Source of the DNA: Calliphora vicina
Lineage: Eukaryota; Arthropoda; Insecta; Diptera; Calliphoridae
Length of the DNA stretch: 64,000 nt
Assembly: GCF_958450345.1 (NCBI RefSeq)
Contig: NC_088782.1
Coordinates: 95,677,358 to 95,741,357, forward strand
Reading direction: 5' to 3'
Made by a program: the position numbers and the translations under genes. Shown here piece after piece: positions 22,620 to 34,313 of this stretch. Position 1 is the first letter of the stretch. The number at the start of each line of letters is the position of its first letter. The notes below the pieces were generated by a model, which was not told the DNA's origin, searched no databases, and saw nothing but the letters and a program-made list of their open reading frames with translations.

Positions 22620-23065
22620 ATCTTCAATGCTCCCAAGGTCTAACAGTTGTACATACGTCATCTAAAAACCAATGCCAATGGTCCAAATCGTTTAATCGAG
22701 TTTTGGGTACAAAGAAATAAATGTTGAAAATAAATTACAATTAAAAATAGTAAAATATACAAATATTCTGACATGGGAGGATTTCGAGGAAATTTAGTTT
22801 TTGTTTACAAATTTGTTAAAAGTATTTCTTTAAAATACATTTCTGCAAAAACAAGTTCTATGTAAAAAATTCACAAAACGAAATTTTGATGGGATCGTTC
22901 CACATTTGACCATAACCCCCAAAAATCTTTGAAATATCGTTATCAGTTATAATTATAGAAATCTCGGAAGAAAATTTTATATTGAACCTCAAGGAAAACA
23001 TTTTTTTGGCTGAATTATTTTTTTAAAATATTACCTTAAATAAAAAAAAAAATAATCAGCCGATT
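22620..23065. repeat. Fragment related to family U, then unassigned
   Basis: The text gctcccaaggtctaac followed by tacgtcatctaaaaaccaat resembles the left subterminal part of the element at 7805. The remainder to 23065 is AT-rich and unrecognised. Confidence 0.35.
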
Positions 23066-23432
23066 TTTTATACCCTACACCACCATAGTGGACCAAGCCT
23101 ATTGAAACTGGCTGAAATCGGTCCATTATTTCACCTAGCCCCCATACAAATGTCCTCCCGAAATTGGACTTTATCTGTCATAAAATTTAATTTATACATG
23201 TATCTTCACAAATTCCGCTCCAAATAAGTTTTATATACACAAAATTCATGTCACCAAATTTTGTTACGATCGGTCCATAATTGGTCATAGCCCCCATATA
23301 AGGCCCACTTCCGAAAATCACTCAAAAATATAAATTAATGAAATTTTAAAAGAAAAATTTGTTTTGCTCTTTTACTTAGTGTAGGGTATTATATGGTCGG
23401 ACTTGACCGACCATACTTTCTTACTTGTTTTT
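23066..23432 (+). mobile_element. INE-B copy with internal deletion
   Basis: The 5' end tataccctacaccaccatag is joined directly to gaccaagcctattgaaactg, missing about 230 bp present in the copy at 947-1674. The 3' hairpin (ggtcggacttgaccgacc) and terminus ttacttgtttt are intact. At about 367 bp it is the shortest end-to-end copy here. Confidence 0.85.
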
Positions 23433-23573
23433 TATTATTTACATACTAAATAAACTTAAAAATAAAATTAAATTTTTTAACTTTTTCTGATTTTTTTGAT
23501 ATTTTGTCTTTAAATATTTAAAAAAAAAATTAAATCAGCCGGTTTTTTTTATTACCCACAAATCCCAAACCAA

Positions 23574-26500
23574 TCTATATATATAAAAGAGTAACGTTAC
23601 TGACTGACTGACTGACTGACTGACTGACTGACTGACTGATTCATCATCGCACAGCCCAAACGGCTGAAGCTAGAATCACGAAATTTTAACTGTGGGTTCC
23701 TCCCTCCCCAAAACGATCCGATAAGAAGGGATTTTTGGAAATTCGAACGTTTAGGGGGTAAAAAAGGGTAAAAACGGGTAAATTCGGTAACCTTATATCT
23801 TCAAAACTAATAAAGATACAAAAAAACTTAAAGTTGCATGTTACTCCATTTAAAAAATAAGCTGACAGGTGTTTCGTACTTTTTCGAAATTCGAAACATT
23901 TAGGGGAGAAAACGGGTAAAAACTGTATTTTGGTACTTTTTTTGCACCCTATGTATCTTTTAAACCAATAAACATATAAACAAATTTTAAATCGCATTCT
24001 TTACTTTTCAAAAAATAAAAAATATAAGTTTGGTACTTTTTGGAAATTCGAACCCTTAAGGGATAAAAATTGTGTTTATTTTTGGTACTTTTTCATAAAA
24101 TATGTTTTTCTATAATTTGACATAGGCATACGAATATTTTATTATGAGCTCCCACCACGATACAGAAATTTATTTGAATTAAATTTTACCAAAGCAATGG
24201 GGATAAAAAAGGTACCAAAAAGGGGATAAAATCGGAAAATACATTTTATTGAAATTATTAAGCCAATTTTGATAATTTTTTTAACACTGGTTCCTGGATT
24301 CATACAAAAATTAACTAACAGGGTGTTATTTGGAACTCGAGTGCCAAGGTGTATATTGGGCCAAATCCGGGTAAACAGTTTGGTACTTTTTTAAAACATA
24401 TTTTTTCTTGGGCACATTAACACATATTTTAATATTTTGAGACATGTCTGTAGCATAAACAATTTTGGCAAAATGGAATATTTTTAAAGGTCGAACTTGA
24501 GGGGTGTTCGAGGAAGAAAAGGGAAATTGGTACTTTTCTCCTAATGGTACTTTTTTAATATTTTAAATTATTGCACTTATCGACATTAAAGTTAGCTGAT
24601 TTGTATCTGAGTGAAGTTTGTGTTAAGCATAGGGTATAATATTTAGGTACCAAAATGTGTGAACAGAACTATAGGTACTTTTTTGAAATTTCTATAACAA
24701 TGGACTTAGAAACATGAAATTAAACATATATGGTCCTAAGTGAGTGAGAATTCTAGGGGGAGACTTTTTGGTACTTTTTCTTTATTGGAATGGTACTTTT
24801 TGTAATTTCTTCACCAATGAACCTAGAAACATAAAATAAAGCTCATATATAAACCGAGTGAGTAGGAAACCACAAGTGTGGGTTTTTTGGTACTTTTTCT
24901 ATATTCTAATGGTACTTTTTTTGAATTTTCTATAACTATGGACTTAGAAATATGAAATTAAGCATATATGGTCCTAAGTAAGTGAGAATTCTAGGGGGAG
25001 ACTTTTTGGTACTTTTTCTTTATTCGATTGGTACTTTTTGTAATTTTTTCACCAATGAACCTAGAAACATGAAATAAAGCTTATATGGAACCGAGTGAGT
25101 GGGAAACCACAAGTGTGGGTTTTTTGGTACTTTTTCTATATTCTAATGGTACTTTTTTGAATTTTCTATAACAATGAACTTAGAAACATGAAATTAAGCA
25201 TATATGGTCCTAAGTAAGTGAGAATTCTAGGGGGAGACTTTTTGGTACTTTTTCTTTAATCGAATGGTACTTTTTGTAATTTCTTCACCAATGAACCTAG
25301 AAACATGAAATAAAGCTTACATGGGCCCGAGTGGGTGGGAATCCACACGTGGTTGCTTTTTGGTACTTTTTCTATATTATAATGGTACTTTTTGAATTTT
25401 CTACAATAAAGGACCTAGAAACATGAAATTAAGCGTATATGGTCCTATGTGAGTGAAAATTCAAGCGGATACTTCATGGTACTTTTTTTTATTATAATGG
25501 TACTTTTTTTTAATTTTCTATAACAATGGACTTAGAAACATGAAATTAAGCATACACGGTCCTAAGTCAGTGAGAATTCTAGGGAAAGATTTTTGGTACT
25601 TTTTTTTAATCGAATGGTACTTTTTGTAATTTCTTCACCAATGAACCTAGAAACATGAAATAAAGCTTACATGGGCCAGAGTGGGTGGGCATCTACAAGT
25701 GACTGCTTTTTGGTACTTTTTCTATATTATAATGGTACTTGCACCTAGAAATATGTAATTAAGCGTATATGGTCCTATGTGAATTAAATTTTAGCGGATA
25801 CTTCATGGTACTTTTTCTTTATTATAATGGTACTTTTTTTAATTTTGTATAACAATGGACTTAGAAACATGAAATTAAGCATACACGGTCCTAAGTCAGT
25901 GAGAATTCTAGGGGGAGACTTTTTGGTACTTTTTCTCTATTCGAATGGTACTTTTTGTAATTTCTTCACCAATGAACCTAGAAACATGAAGTAAAGCTTA
26001 TATGGACCGGAATGAGTGGGAATCCACAAGTGCCTGATTTTTGGTACTTTTTGTATATTGTAGCGGTACTTTTTGAATTTTCTGTAATAATGGCCATAAA
26101 AATATGAAATTAATCGTATATGTTCTAAAGTGAGTGAGAATTCTAGGGATAGACTATTTGGTACTTTTTCTTTATTCGAATGGTACTTTTTGTAATTTCT
26201 TCACCAATTAACCTGAAACCATGAAATTAAGCTTATATGGGAGTGAGTGGGAAACCACAAGTGGGGGCTTTTTGGTACTTTTTATATATTCTAATGGTAC
26301 TTTATGAATTTTCTGTAATAATTGACATAGAAATATGAAATTAGGCGTCTATGGTCCCAAGTGAGTGGAAATTCAAGGCGCTTGGTACTTTTTCTTTGTT
26401 CTCATACGTACTTTTGTGAATTTACTATAATAATGGACCTAGCGTTTCCAAGAAACCAAAGAATTTCAAAACCGCGGTTTCATTTTTTTTTTGGGTTTTG

Positions 26501-26872
26501 TAATAATTTTTAAATATTAATTGTTATAGAAACAAAATTAGTTGATAATATAGGAAAGGCTATACAAATTTAAAATTCAAAATTGACGGGTTATGGTTTA
26601 GTGAATGCGAATTCAGAAGTGATAATCAATGGTACTATTTGTTTATTGCAATGGTACTTTTTGAATATTTTATAATAATTTTAGGCACACATGATTTTAA
26701 ATGAATTTGAATTCACAAAAGGTGACTTTAGTGGTAACTTTCTTTTGCATTTTCTATAATAAGGGACCCAGAAATATGAAATTAGACATTTACAATTAGA
26801 TTCACAAAGGGAGACTTAATAGTACTATTTCATTCTTCTAATTGGGGTGGCGAAGCGCACCGGGTCTGCTAG
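23574..26872 (+). mobile_element. End-to-end non-autonomous Helitron with tandem array
   Basis: The 5' end is TCTATATATATAAAAGAG (TC start, preceded by A). A gactgactgact microsatellite follows at about 23600-23640, then cacagcccaaacggctgaag. The 3' end is a GC-rich stretch (ggcgaagcgcaccgggtctg) closed by CTAG at 26869-26872 and followed by T. TC...CTRR between A and T without target duplication is the Helitron hallmark. No Rep or helicase codons were found in the 3.3 kb, so it is non-autonomous. Most of its length is the 118-bp array at 24760-26840. Confidence 0.85.
24760..26840 (+). repeat. About 118-bp tandem array inside the Helitron
   Basis: Units begin near ttttggtactttttc at about 24767, 24886, 25004, 25122, 25240, 25358, 25475, 25595, 25712, 25806, 25923, 26041, 26159, 26272 and 26382, with degenerate units to about 26821. 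Spacing is mostly 117-120 bp (one unit 94 bp). Adjacent units alternate between two types (aatttcttcaccaatgaacc versus aattttctataacaatgg), implying expansion as an approximately 236-bp dimer. Each unit contains two ggtacttttt motifs about 25 bp apart. Isolated ggtacttttt motifs extend back to about 23930. Confidence 0.85.
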
Positions 26873-27094
26873 TATAATTATAAAAGCTTTTAAAATTTGA
26901 CTTTGTGTCTAACTTTATTGCTCAAAAAACTAAAAAAAATCACTAAAATGTCGTTTTCATAGCATTTTACCGGATAGAGAATAATGCATATAAAAATATT
27001 GCTCCTACATATATCGCACACCCAGTTCAAAAGTGACACAACTCAAAATTTTAATTTTTCAGAAATCGAAAATAAATATATGTATATCAATTGA

Positions 27095-28197
27095 AACATC
27101 AATTAGCAACACTGAATTCAGCGTACTCACAGTTGGGCAGAATCGACATTTTTTGGAAATAAAGCTGACATTTGTAAACGGCATGGGCAGAAAAGCGCCT
27201 GTGCTGCACAGTGGGCAGAATCAAAATGTTTTGGAAATAAATCTGGCATTTCTAAACGGCTGGTCTAATCGCGATAATACTCGTGGGCGTAGCAAAGGAG
27301 TATTCGAGTTTACGATATTAAAATGGGCCATACAAATTATCCAGAGGAGGCGCTATTGGGGCTCAAAGTAGGATACCTCGACATGTAAAATTTTTAAACA
27401 CGTGCAATCTTTTTGTTTCCAATCCGATTTCAAAGATTTGTATATTTTTGGAAAGCCCTCGGTCTTGAAAAAACATGCTCGCATGTGTTATATATTCTCT
27501 TATAATTTCCGAGTTATAGGCATTTCAAAATTGAAACTGGTTCGCTTTTTTAAAAATATGGGTCGTACTGTTGGACCGAATGAACTCCAATTTCTTTTAT
27601 TAGTTAGACAACTAAATTGCGAATAACATACAAAGTAGTTTTTGAAACCTTGGTGTGTTTCCTATTTATCCCCAGAGTATTTCCCCAGTTCCGAAGAAAA
27701 TGTGGACCCTATGGGCAAAATTGTAAAAAATACCATTTTTGGGATTTTCGCTCCAATTTTTAAGAATTGCGGGATTCCTTTGATAATTTTTTTACATTTT
27801 ATTACTTATAATGACAAATTTAAAAAACGTTGGAAATTTCATTGAGTTTTGTCAATAAATAATGATTTTACTACATATTTATTGAGTTGCTGAAACGAAA
27901 ATTTGCATAAAAATTTTAATAGGATTGCAATATTATGAGCAATTTGATCCACATTTCAATATCTCAATTAGATTTATAAATATGCCACTTCAAACTCCGT
28001 CCTTCAAAAATATTGCACTTATATTGCCCATATAAAGCCGCCCCTGGAGAATTTGTAACTTAACTTAAACTCGAATACTCCTTGTCTACGACCATGCCAA
28101 ATTTTATCCCGACCAAGTATGCCGTTTATAAATGCCAGATATTTTTCCAAAAAAAATCGATTCTGCCCCACTGTGCGTACCCGAATTAGTTTAAGCC
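27095..28197. repeat. Family K right end, split by Transib-like element
   Basis: The outer pieces 27095-27127 (agcaacactgaattcagcgtac) and 28176-28197 (cgtacccgaattagtttaag) join into the terminal sequence of family K seen at 49008-49060. Only the last 50-60 bp of K remain. Confidence 0.65.
27128..28175. mobile_element. Transib-like element with 5-bp duplication
   Basis: The left end cacagttgggcagaatcga and the right end (inverted) cacagtggggcagaatcga are long similar TIRs, continuing with ctggcatttataaacggca and aaggagtattcgagttt. The 5-bp duplication cgtac lies at 27122-27126 and 28176-28180, with one extra t between it and the left end. CACAGTG-like termini and 5-bp duplications are known for Transib, the RAG-related superfamily. 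The left TIR is itself tandemly duplicated (second start at 27207). No transposase core is recognised; open frames of 112, 74 and 67 codons show no familiar motif. Non-autonomous, 1048 bp. Confidence 0.7.
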
Positions 28198-28250
28198 ACT
28201 GGGTGCCCTTCTTGACAGAAACAAAGTGTCAATTTCGCACAATGTTATGG
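28198..28250. repeat. Short repeat L
   Basis: The text gggtgcccttcttgacagaa followed by aaagtgtcaatttcg recurs at 51338-51400. It contains a small inverted repeat (tgaca ... tgtca). Nature unknown; in both places it abuts a family K end. Confidence 0.5.
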
Positions 28251-29624
28251 CTCCTAGAACAACAAAATACATTGATTTAAATGTATTTTGTTGGTATTTG
28301 GTATAGGTATTTTGTCTCTCAGTAACTTCTATGTATATTTTATTCTATGCTTAATACTATTATACTTTCCATTTCAGATTATTTTTTCGTTTTATCTATC
28401 CCAAAGTTCATTATTAAATTCAGTAATTACGAAAATCTTCAAGTGCAAAAAATATTATATTACAAATTTGTGGTAATTAACTAGCATCTAACTAATAAGA
28501 GCAAATATTTTATTTAAATTAGAAATTAAACATACTGATCTCAGGTTTCCATGGAAGTCCGTCAATCAAGCTGCCAATTATTTCAGGGTATTGTTTAACA
28601 TTCATATGTATACATATATGTATGTGCATTATTTAGAAGGTTAAAATATACATATTATTGCAGATACATAAGTACATATTGTTTAAAACCATTTCGATGT
28701 ACAATTGCATAATGAAATGTGAGAATTAATTGAATGTCAAATGCACACAGACACACATCAAGGATATTCGTTCACCACTACAACTAGACCATTCAATTAA
28801 CAATTTGCAAAGCAAAATTCCATTTATTGACTTAGAGAAAATGTTTAAAATAATATTGTAATAAAATTAATAAGTAAATTCTATTCGTGCATACATACGA
28901 GTACATATTTTTAAAATCCAGATGTTTCTGCAGAACTTATTTAGTTACGTAAATTCAGTGTTTGTATTTGCTTGGAACTGTGTATGGCTTTCATTCATAA
29001 ATATCAGCTGCAAGTATGGAAACTATGCTTGTGAATTGAACAGCGTGTGCTATTTTGTTTGCTGCTCTTGCTTGAATTTCACCTTGAATTATCCAGCACC
29101 TAATATTTATTCTCTGTTTATATAAAGAAGGACATTTTGCAATAAAGGTCGTTTTGAAATGAAACAACCAAACCAAACCAATACATAAGGAATTTAGCAA
29201 GCATCATGCTAAAATCTGCATACACTTGAACAAAATATTTCGTAAATTGAATTACTCTGCAATTACAATATATTTCGTAATTGAAATAAAAACGTAAAAT
29301 ATATTTTGGAAACCATAAGTATGAATGTAAGAAAAAGCCGCGTCCCATGTGGTGGATAGGGCGAGCTAATGTCTGGACTTGTGATACTGTTTATACAACA
29401 GGTCACACAGTGCTGCCGAAGTCTCGATCGATGTCAATATCTTGTAATACATTTTTTCACAAATGGTTTCAATCTCTTCATATAGCTAGGTTAGTAACCG
29501 GAAATGCGGTAGCCTATTATCATATTGCAGTGATAGATTTTATAACAAATGGTCACAAAGGGTTGCAGATCTTGAAAGGATCATTTTGGAACTGGTGATG
29601 CATTTTATAACAAATGGTTTGACC
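28251..29624. other. Unassigned AT-rich sequence
   Basis: A palindrome around 28259-28293 (aaatacattgatttaaatgtatttt core) is the only notable structure. The tract 29440-29620 repeats the phrase ataacaaatggt three times. No gene seen. Confidence 0.4.
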
Positions 29625-30487
29625 TTTGACCTTCACGATTTAAGGGTTAACGTTTTCCGATTTTATTAAAAGTTCCAGAGTATATTTAGAATTATCTGGA
29701 CTATAATATTCTGAATAAGTTTTGCTTAAAATTCATAAGAGTAATGAAATAGAGCTCATTCGCCTAAAAATTGCCAAATAATTGGTTTTTCTCGAAATTT
29801 TCAAAATTTAAATCGCAGGTACGGAAAAACTATAAGAGATATTTTCATAATTTTTTCACATTTTTATTCCCTATTATATTCTTAATAAATCCCAATGAGA
29901 TGATCCAAAAATTCTGAAATTTGTTTAACAAAATTTTTAAAAATTTGAAAATGGATTTTTGAAACTGCCGTTAAAAAAAATTATTTTTTAATTCATACCT
30001 AAGAAGAGGTTAGGACTATTATACGAAGACAAAAACTCATATACAAGTAAATATGGACATATTTTAAGTAAAAATGAGCTTTAATTTTAATATTTATCAA
30101 AATATGTTAATTTTGTTCCTACCTTTCTTATTCTAGTTGCCTGAGACACGTTAATGGCCTGGCGAATTTTTAATAACTTTAACATTTTTTGACCAATTTC
30201 TGTTTTTTATTTCTCATTAGAATGACAATTATATACACATTTCGATTCTTTTAAATTAAATTGCAAAAGTAATTTTTTTAATGGCAACATTTTTACAAAA
30301 ACTGAAAATAATGCAGTTTTTCCCCTTGCAAATGCATCTGAAAACTTCAGAGGGCTTGCGGCACGTCTTATCCCCAACCGATTTACTTAACATTTTTTCA
30401 GGATGATTTTTTTTACAAATGTTCACCAAACTGGAGGGTGAGAATGGCCAAAATCCAACTTTCGTTTATTAAGAGCCACCCTAATGA
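29625..30487 (+). repeat. Repeat F, copy 2, one arm
   Basis: Shares cctgagacacgttaatggcc, tttttctcgaaat, attaaattgcaaaagtaat and the terminal aactttcgtttattaagagccaccctaa with the other F copies. It is truncated at its left and carries the terminus at 30487 (rc: ttagggtggctc). Confidence 0.65.
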
Positions 30488-30514
30488 GAACCCCTTCACA
30501 TTTTTGGTGTAACA

Positions 30515-30772
30515 TATATATAATTCTTCTGGACGTGTGTTAGTAACTGAACTCCTCCTTAACGGCTGGGCCGATTTCGATGAAATTTGTTGTGTGTGTT
30601 TTAGTGGGTTCCTGGATGGTTCACATTCACAATTGACCTATATAAGTACAATGGGCATGGCACCTCCCATACAAAGTAAAAATTTATTAATGCATATCTG
30701 GAGTACTTTTATAGAGGGAGTCTTTAAACTTTGTGTGAGCTATGGCAGAACAACGTTTGCCGGGACAGCTAG
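30515..30772 (+). mobile_element. Helitron 3'-end fragment
   Basis: Begins near ggacgtgtgttagtaactga and aacggctgggccgatttcga, carries one gggcatggcacctcccatac unit, and ends gcagaacaacgtttgccggg, acag, CTAG then T. The CTAG terminus after a GC-rich stem is the Helitron 3' signature and ties the 15.1-18.3 kb repeats to this superfamily. Confidence 0.7.
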
Positions 30773-30907
30773 TTAAGTATATATATTGTTAAATATTTCA
30801 ACTATAACTTACTAAATTAGATAACATTTTTAAACGTTTGAAATGAAATCGCTTCTGCATAAACTAGTATATTATAATACACATAATACTACGACACTCA
30901 ATATTAG

Positions 30908-32782
30908 ACACGAACCGGATGATATACATACGTCTGAAACAATAAATTAAATGGAGAAAAACTGCGTTTTCAGTTTTTCATTTCGTGATCCTGTTTCCTT
31001 TTAAAAGGACTTCGAATTTTCAGAGGAGTACATTTTTAAAAAAATGTTTTAAAATACTTTTGATCATCCTACTATGTAAAATTTGATGTCAAATGATCAA
31101 GAAGAGTTGTAAAATATTTCGTATTATTTTTATTTTATCCTGTAAGGATCAAAAATTTCCTTTCAAATTTTTATCCTTGAATATCCTTTTAGATTTCTAA
31201 TATTTTATTTAAAAAAAAATAGTGAGCTAAAGATCCAAATATTGAATACCACATGCCAAAATTTCATCCTTCTATCTTAACTACTTAAGTATTAACAAAT
31301 ATTTTAAATTTGAATTATTTGATTTTTTATATTTTATTTTAATATTTCATTCGAAAAAAATATAACAAAATCCGTTGTGAAAAGCAACGAAGAAGACCCT
31401 TATGATACCCTACACCGGGTATATGATTATGAAGAGTTTTCTTTTGATATGAAACTTATTTGTGTTGAATCTTATTTGAATACACACATTTTCGGTAGTG
31501 GCCTTATATGGGAGCTATGACTAATTATGGACCAATCGTCACACAATTTGGTGGGATGAATTGCGAATATATAAAACATATTTGTGTTGAATTTTGTTTG
31601 GATACTAACATATTTCAGAGATTTATGTATATTAATGACATTTTCGAGAATGTTGCTTATATGGGAACTATGGAATATTGTTGACCTATTGGTCGTGAGA
31701 GTTCTGCTTATATAAAACCTAATTGTGCTGAATTTGGTTTGAATATGTTTATAATTAAGATATTTATGGGAGCTTAACTATTTTCAAATAGGCCAAATAT
31801 ATGGGGCTAGGATAAATAATGGGTTGATTATAACCAAATTCAATAGCGTTTGTCCTTGGAGCAATATAAACGTTTGTGCCAAATTTTGTCGAATTATATT
31901 TAAACCTGCGACCTGTAGTTTGATTACAATGTATACATGGATAGACGGACAGACGGACGGACATCGCTTAGTCGACTCAGAAAATGATCCTGAGCAGATT
32001 GGTATACTTTAACCTTCGCTTTACCAAAGGTATTTTATGTACGTGGTTTACCAATACCCACCAGGGTGATACTGCACTTCTATACATATACCCGATGAAC
32101 AAAATTTTAAAAAATCGAAAAAACCTTATAAAAAGTTTAAAATGTTTTTATTAAATTATATAGAACTCTAAAATTTGTTCATTGAGTCTAAATTTTATTT
32201 AAATCGAAACAAAATGAAAAAAAATATTAAGCTAACAAAAACCGAGTGGTCACCCGGGTGGGTATTGGTAAAGGGAAGGTTAAGGTGGGTGTTGGGACAA
32301 TATTTTTGTATGTTGCAAACAACAGCCCTAACCCATTATACCTCCCCCACTATGGTGGTGTAGTTTATAAACATGCACTTTTCTTAATAAAACTTGTTTG
32401 TATACTAATAAATATAAAGGATGAAATTTTGACATTTAGTATAGAATATTTGGGTCTTTAACGCACTATTTTTTAAAAGGAATTTATTGGCAATCTTAAA
32501 GGATATTAAAGGATAAATATTTTAAAGGACGTTTTTGACATATTTTGATCCTTACAGGATAAAATGAAGATACAAAATATTTTACAACTTTTCTTGTTCA
32601 TTTGACATACAATTTGTCATTGTTGGAATAGCAGAAGTATTTTTAAATATTTTTTGAAAAATTTACTTCTTTAAAACTTTGAAGTCCTTAAAAAAGGACA
32701 CAGGATCACGAAATGAAAAACTTAAAACACAGTTCTTCTCCATTAAATTTATAGTTTCAGACGTTTATCATCCGGTTCGTGT
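30908..32782. mobile_element. Large inverted-repeat element (family M) around an INE-like copy
   Basis: Left end acacgaaccggatgatatac and right end gtttatcatccggttcgtgt are inverted copies. Similarity continues inward for about 300 bp per arm (catttcgtgatcctgt; aaaaggacttcg; atcctgtaaggatcaaaa). The arms are separated by the INE-like element. The target duplication is unclear, as is the superfamily. Confidence 0.65.
31395..32370 (-). mobile_element. INE-B-related element, diverged, inverted
   Basis: Contains ataccctacaccgggtatat at the left and cccccactatggtggtgtag at the right, with gacggacagacggacggac near 31942 and repeated ttatatgggagctatgacta blocks. It is more diverged from the B consensus than the copies at 7971 and 60113, so it is older or a separate subfamily (B2). 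A related piece is at 51113-51305. Confidence 0.65.
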
Positions 32783-33206
32783 ATAACGATTTTTTTTCTA
32801 TTTGTCGGACGGTGTTATTTACTAAATTGTCCAGTTTAAAAAGTTCAAATTCAGCGAAATCAGACTTCATTTGTAAATGTGTAGAGTGGTGTTTTCTGGC
32901 CTTGTTTGTTGCAATTTTCTGACAGCTTGAATCACGCACAATAATTTGTCCATACGTCATTTCAATCGGACCAGTAAGATACATAGTTATCTTATTAGCT
33001 TTTACATATGAATTTTTATAGAAAACTATCTTTAAATCATATTTTAGCTCATAACTTTTTAGTATTTTGGAAATGTCTGCTTTTGAGGTATAACTATGGC
33101 ATTGAACTTTGTAGTCGAAGAATTGACCTTATAGATTTGAAAGAAAAAATCTTAATTTAAAAATTTCAAATGCAATATTTTTAAAATTAAATCAAAATTA
33201 ACACTA
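32783..33206. other. Unassigned; small open frame
   Basis: A minus-strand frame of 75 codons (32757-32984) ends inside the family M terminus. I see no domain and do not call it a gene. Confidence 0.35.
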
Positions 33207-34313
33207 GGGTGGTCCTTAATAAACGAAAGTTGGATTTTGGCCAGTCTCACCCCCCAGTTTGGTGAACATTGGTAAAAAAAATCATCCTGAAAAAATTTTA
33301 AGTAAATCGGTTGGGGTTAAGACGTGCCGTGCCGCAAGCCCTGGAATTTTTTCAGATTTTGTAAAAATTTTGCCATTAAAAAATCACTTTTGCAATTTAA
33401 TTTAAAAGAATAGAAATATGTACATAATATCTAATAAGATATAAAAACCCGAAATTGGTAAAAAAATGTTAAAGTTATTAAAAATTCACCAGGCCATTAA
33501 CGTGTCTCAGGCCACTAGAACAAGAAATGCAGGAACAAAATTAACATATTTTGAGAAATATTAAAAAAAATCATTTTTACTTAAAATATATCCATATTTA
33601 CTTATATATGAGTTTTTGTAGTCGTAGGATATTCGCAGATGTGACCAAAAAAATAAAAAAATTTTAAAAATTTTGTTAAACAAATTTCAGAATTTTTTGA
33701 TTATCTCATTGAGATTTATTGAGAATATAATAGGGAATAAAAATATGAAAATATCTCTTATAGTTTTTCCGTACCTGCGATTTAAATTTTGAGATTTTCG
33801 AGAAAACTAATTTTTTGGTCATATTTTGGCAAATGAGCCCAATTTCATTACTGTTATGAATTTTAAGTAAAACCTATTCAGAATATTATAGTCCAGATAA
33901 TTCAAAGTATTCTCTGAAAGTGGAAAACGCTAAACCTTAAATGGTGAAGGTCAAATGTAAAAATTTTCAATATTCGGAATTTCTATTTTAAAGATAGCGA
34001 AATGTTATTTATTTTTGGGCCGATATTGATGAAGCTTAAGGAAAATATAACATAAGGTCTACTATTTCAAAAATACTTGAAACTTGAATGAATCAGTTTA
34101 TTTAATTATAAAAAATATTAAAGTTAGCACCATTCATATTGACTGTATTTTTCGTGATTTTAAAATTTGAGTGTCATTTTAATTTCAATTTTTGTGCTGT
34201 TATTATAAATACTAGACTTTAAGTTATATTTTTCTTAAGTTTCATCAAAATAAGCCCAAAAATAACATTTCGCTATCTTTAAATTAGAAATTCCAAATAT
34301 TGAAAAATTTGAA
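33207..34313 (-). mobile_element. Repeat F, copy 3, with both arms partly present
   Basis: Left terminus tagggtggtccttaataaac is followed by ccaggccattaacgtgtctc and the rest of the arm. Near 34000 the text gcgaaatgttatttatttttgggccgatattgatgaagctt appears, and its inverted form (catcaaaataagcccaaaaataacatttcgc) returns near 34240-34280. This shows that F is a fold-back structure with its centre near 34130. The right arm is truncated at about 34313. Confidence 0.65.

Noticed and set aside
24767..26840. Regular repeats reminiscent of a CRISPR array
   Set aside because: Whole 118-bp units repeat with no unique spacers, they lie within Helitron ends, and the sequence is eukaryotic.
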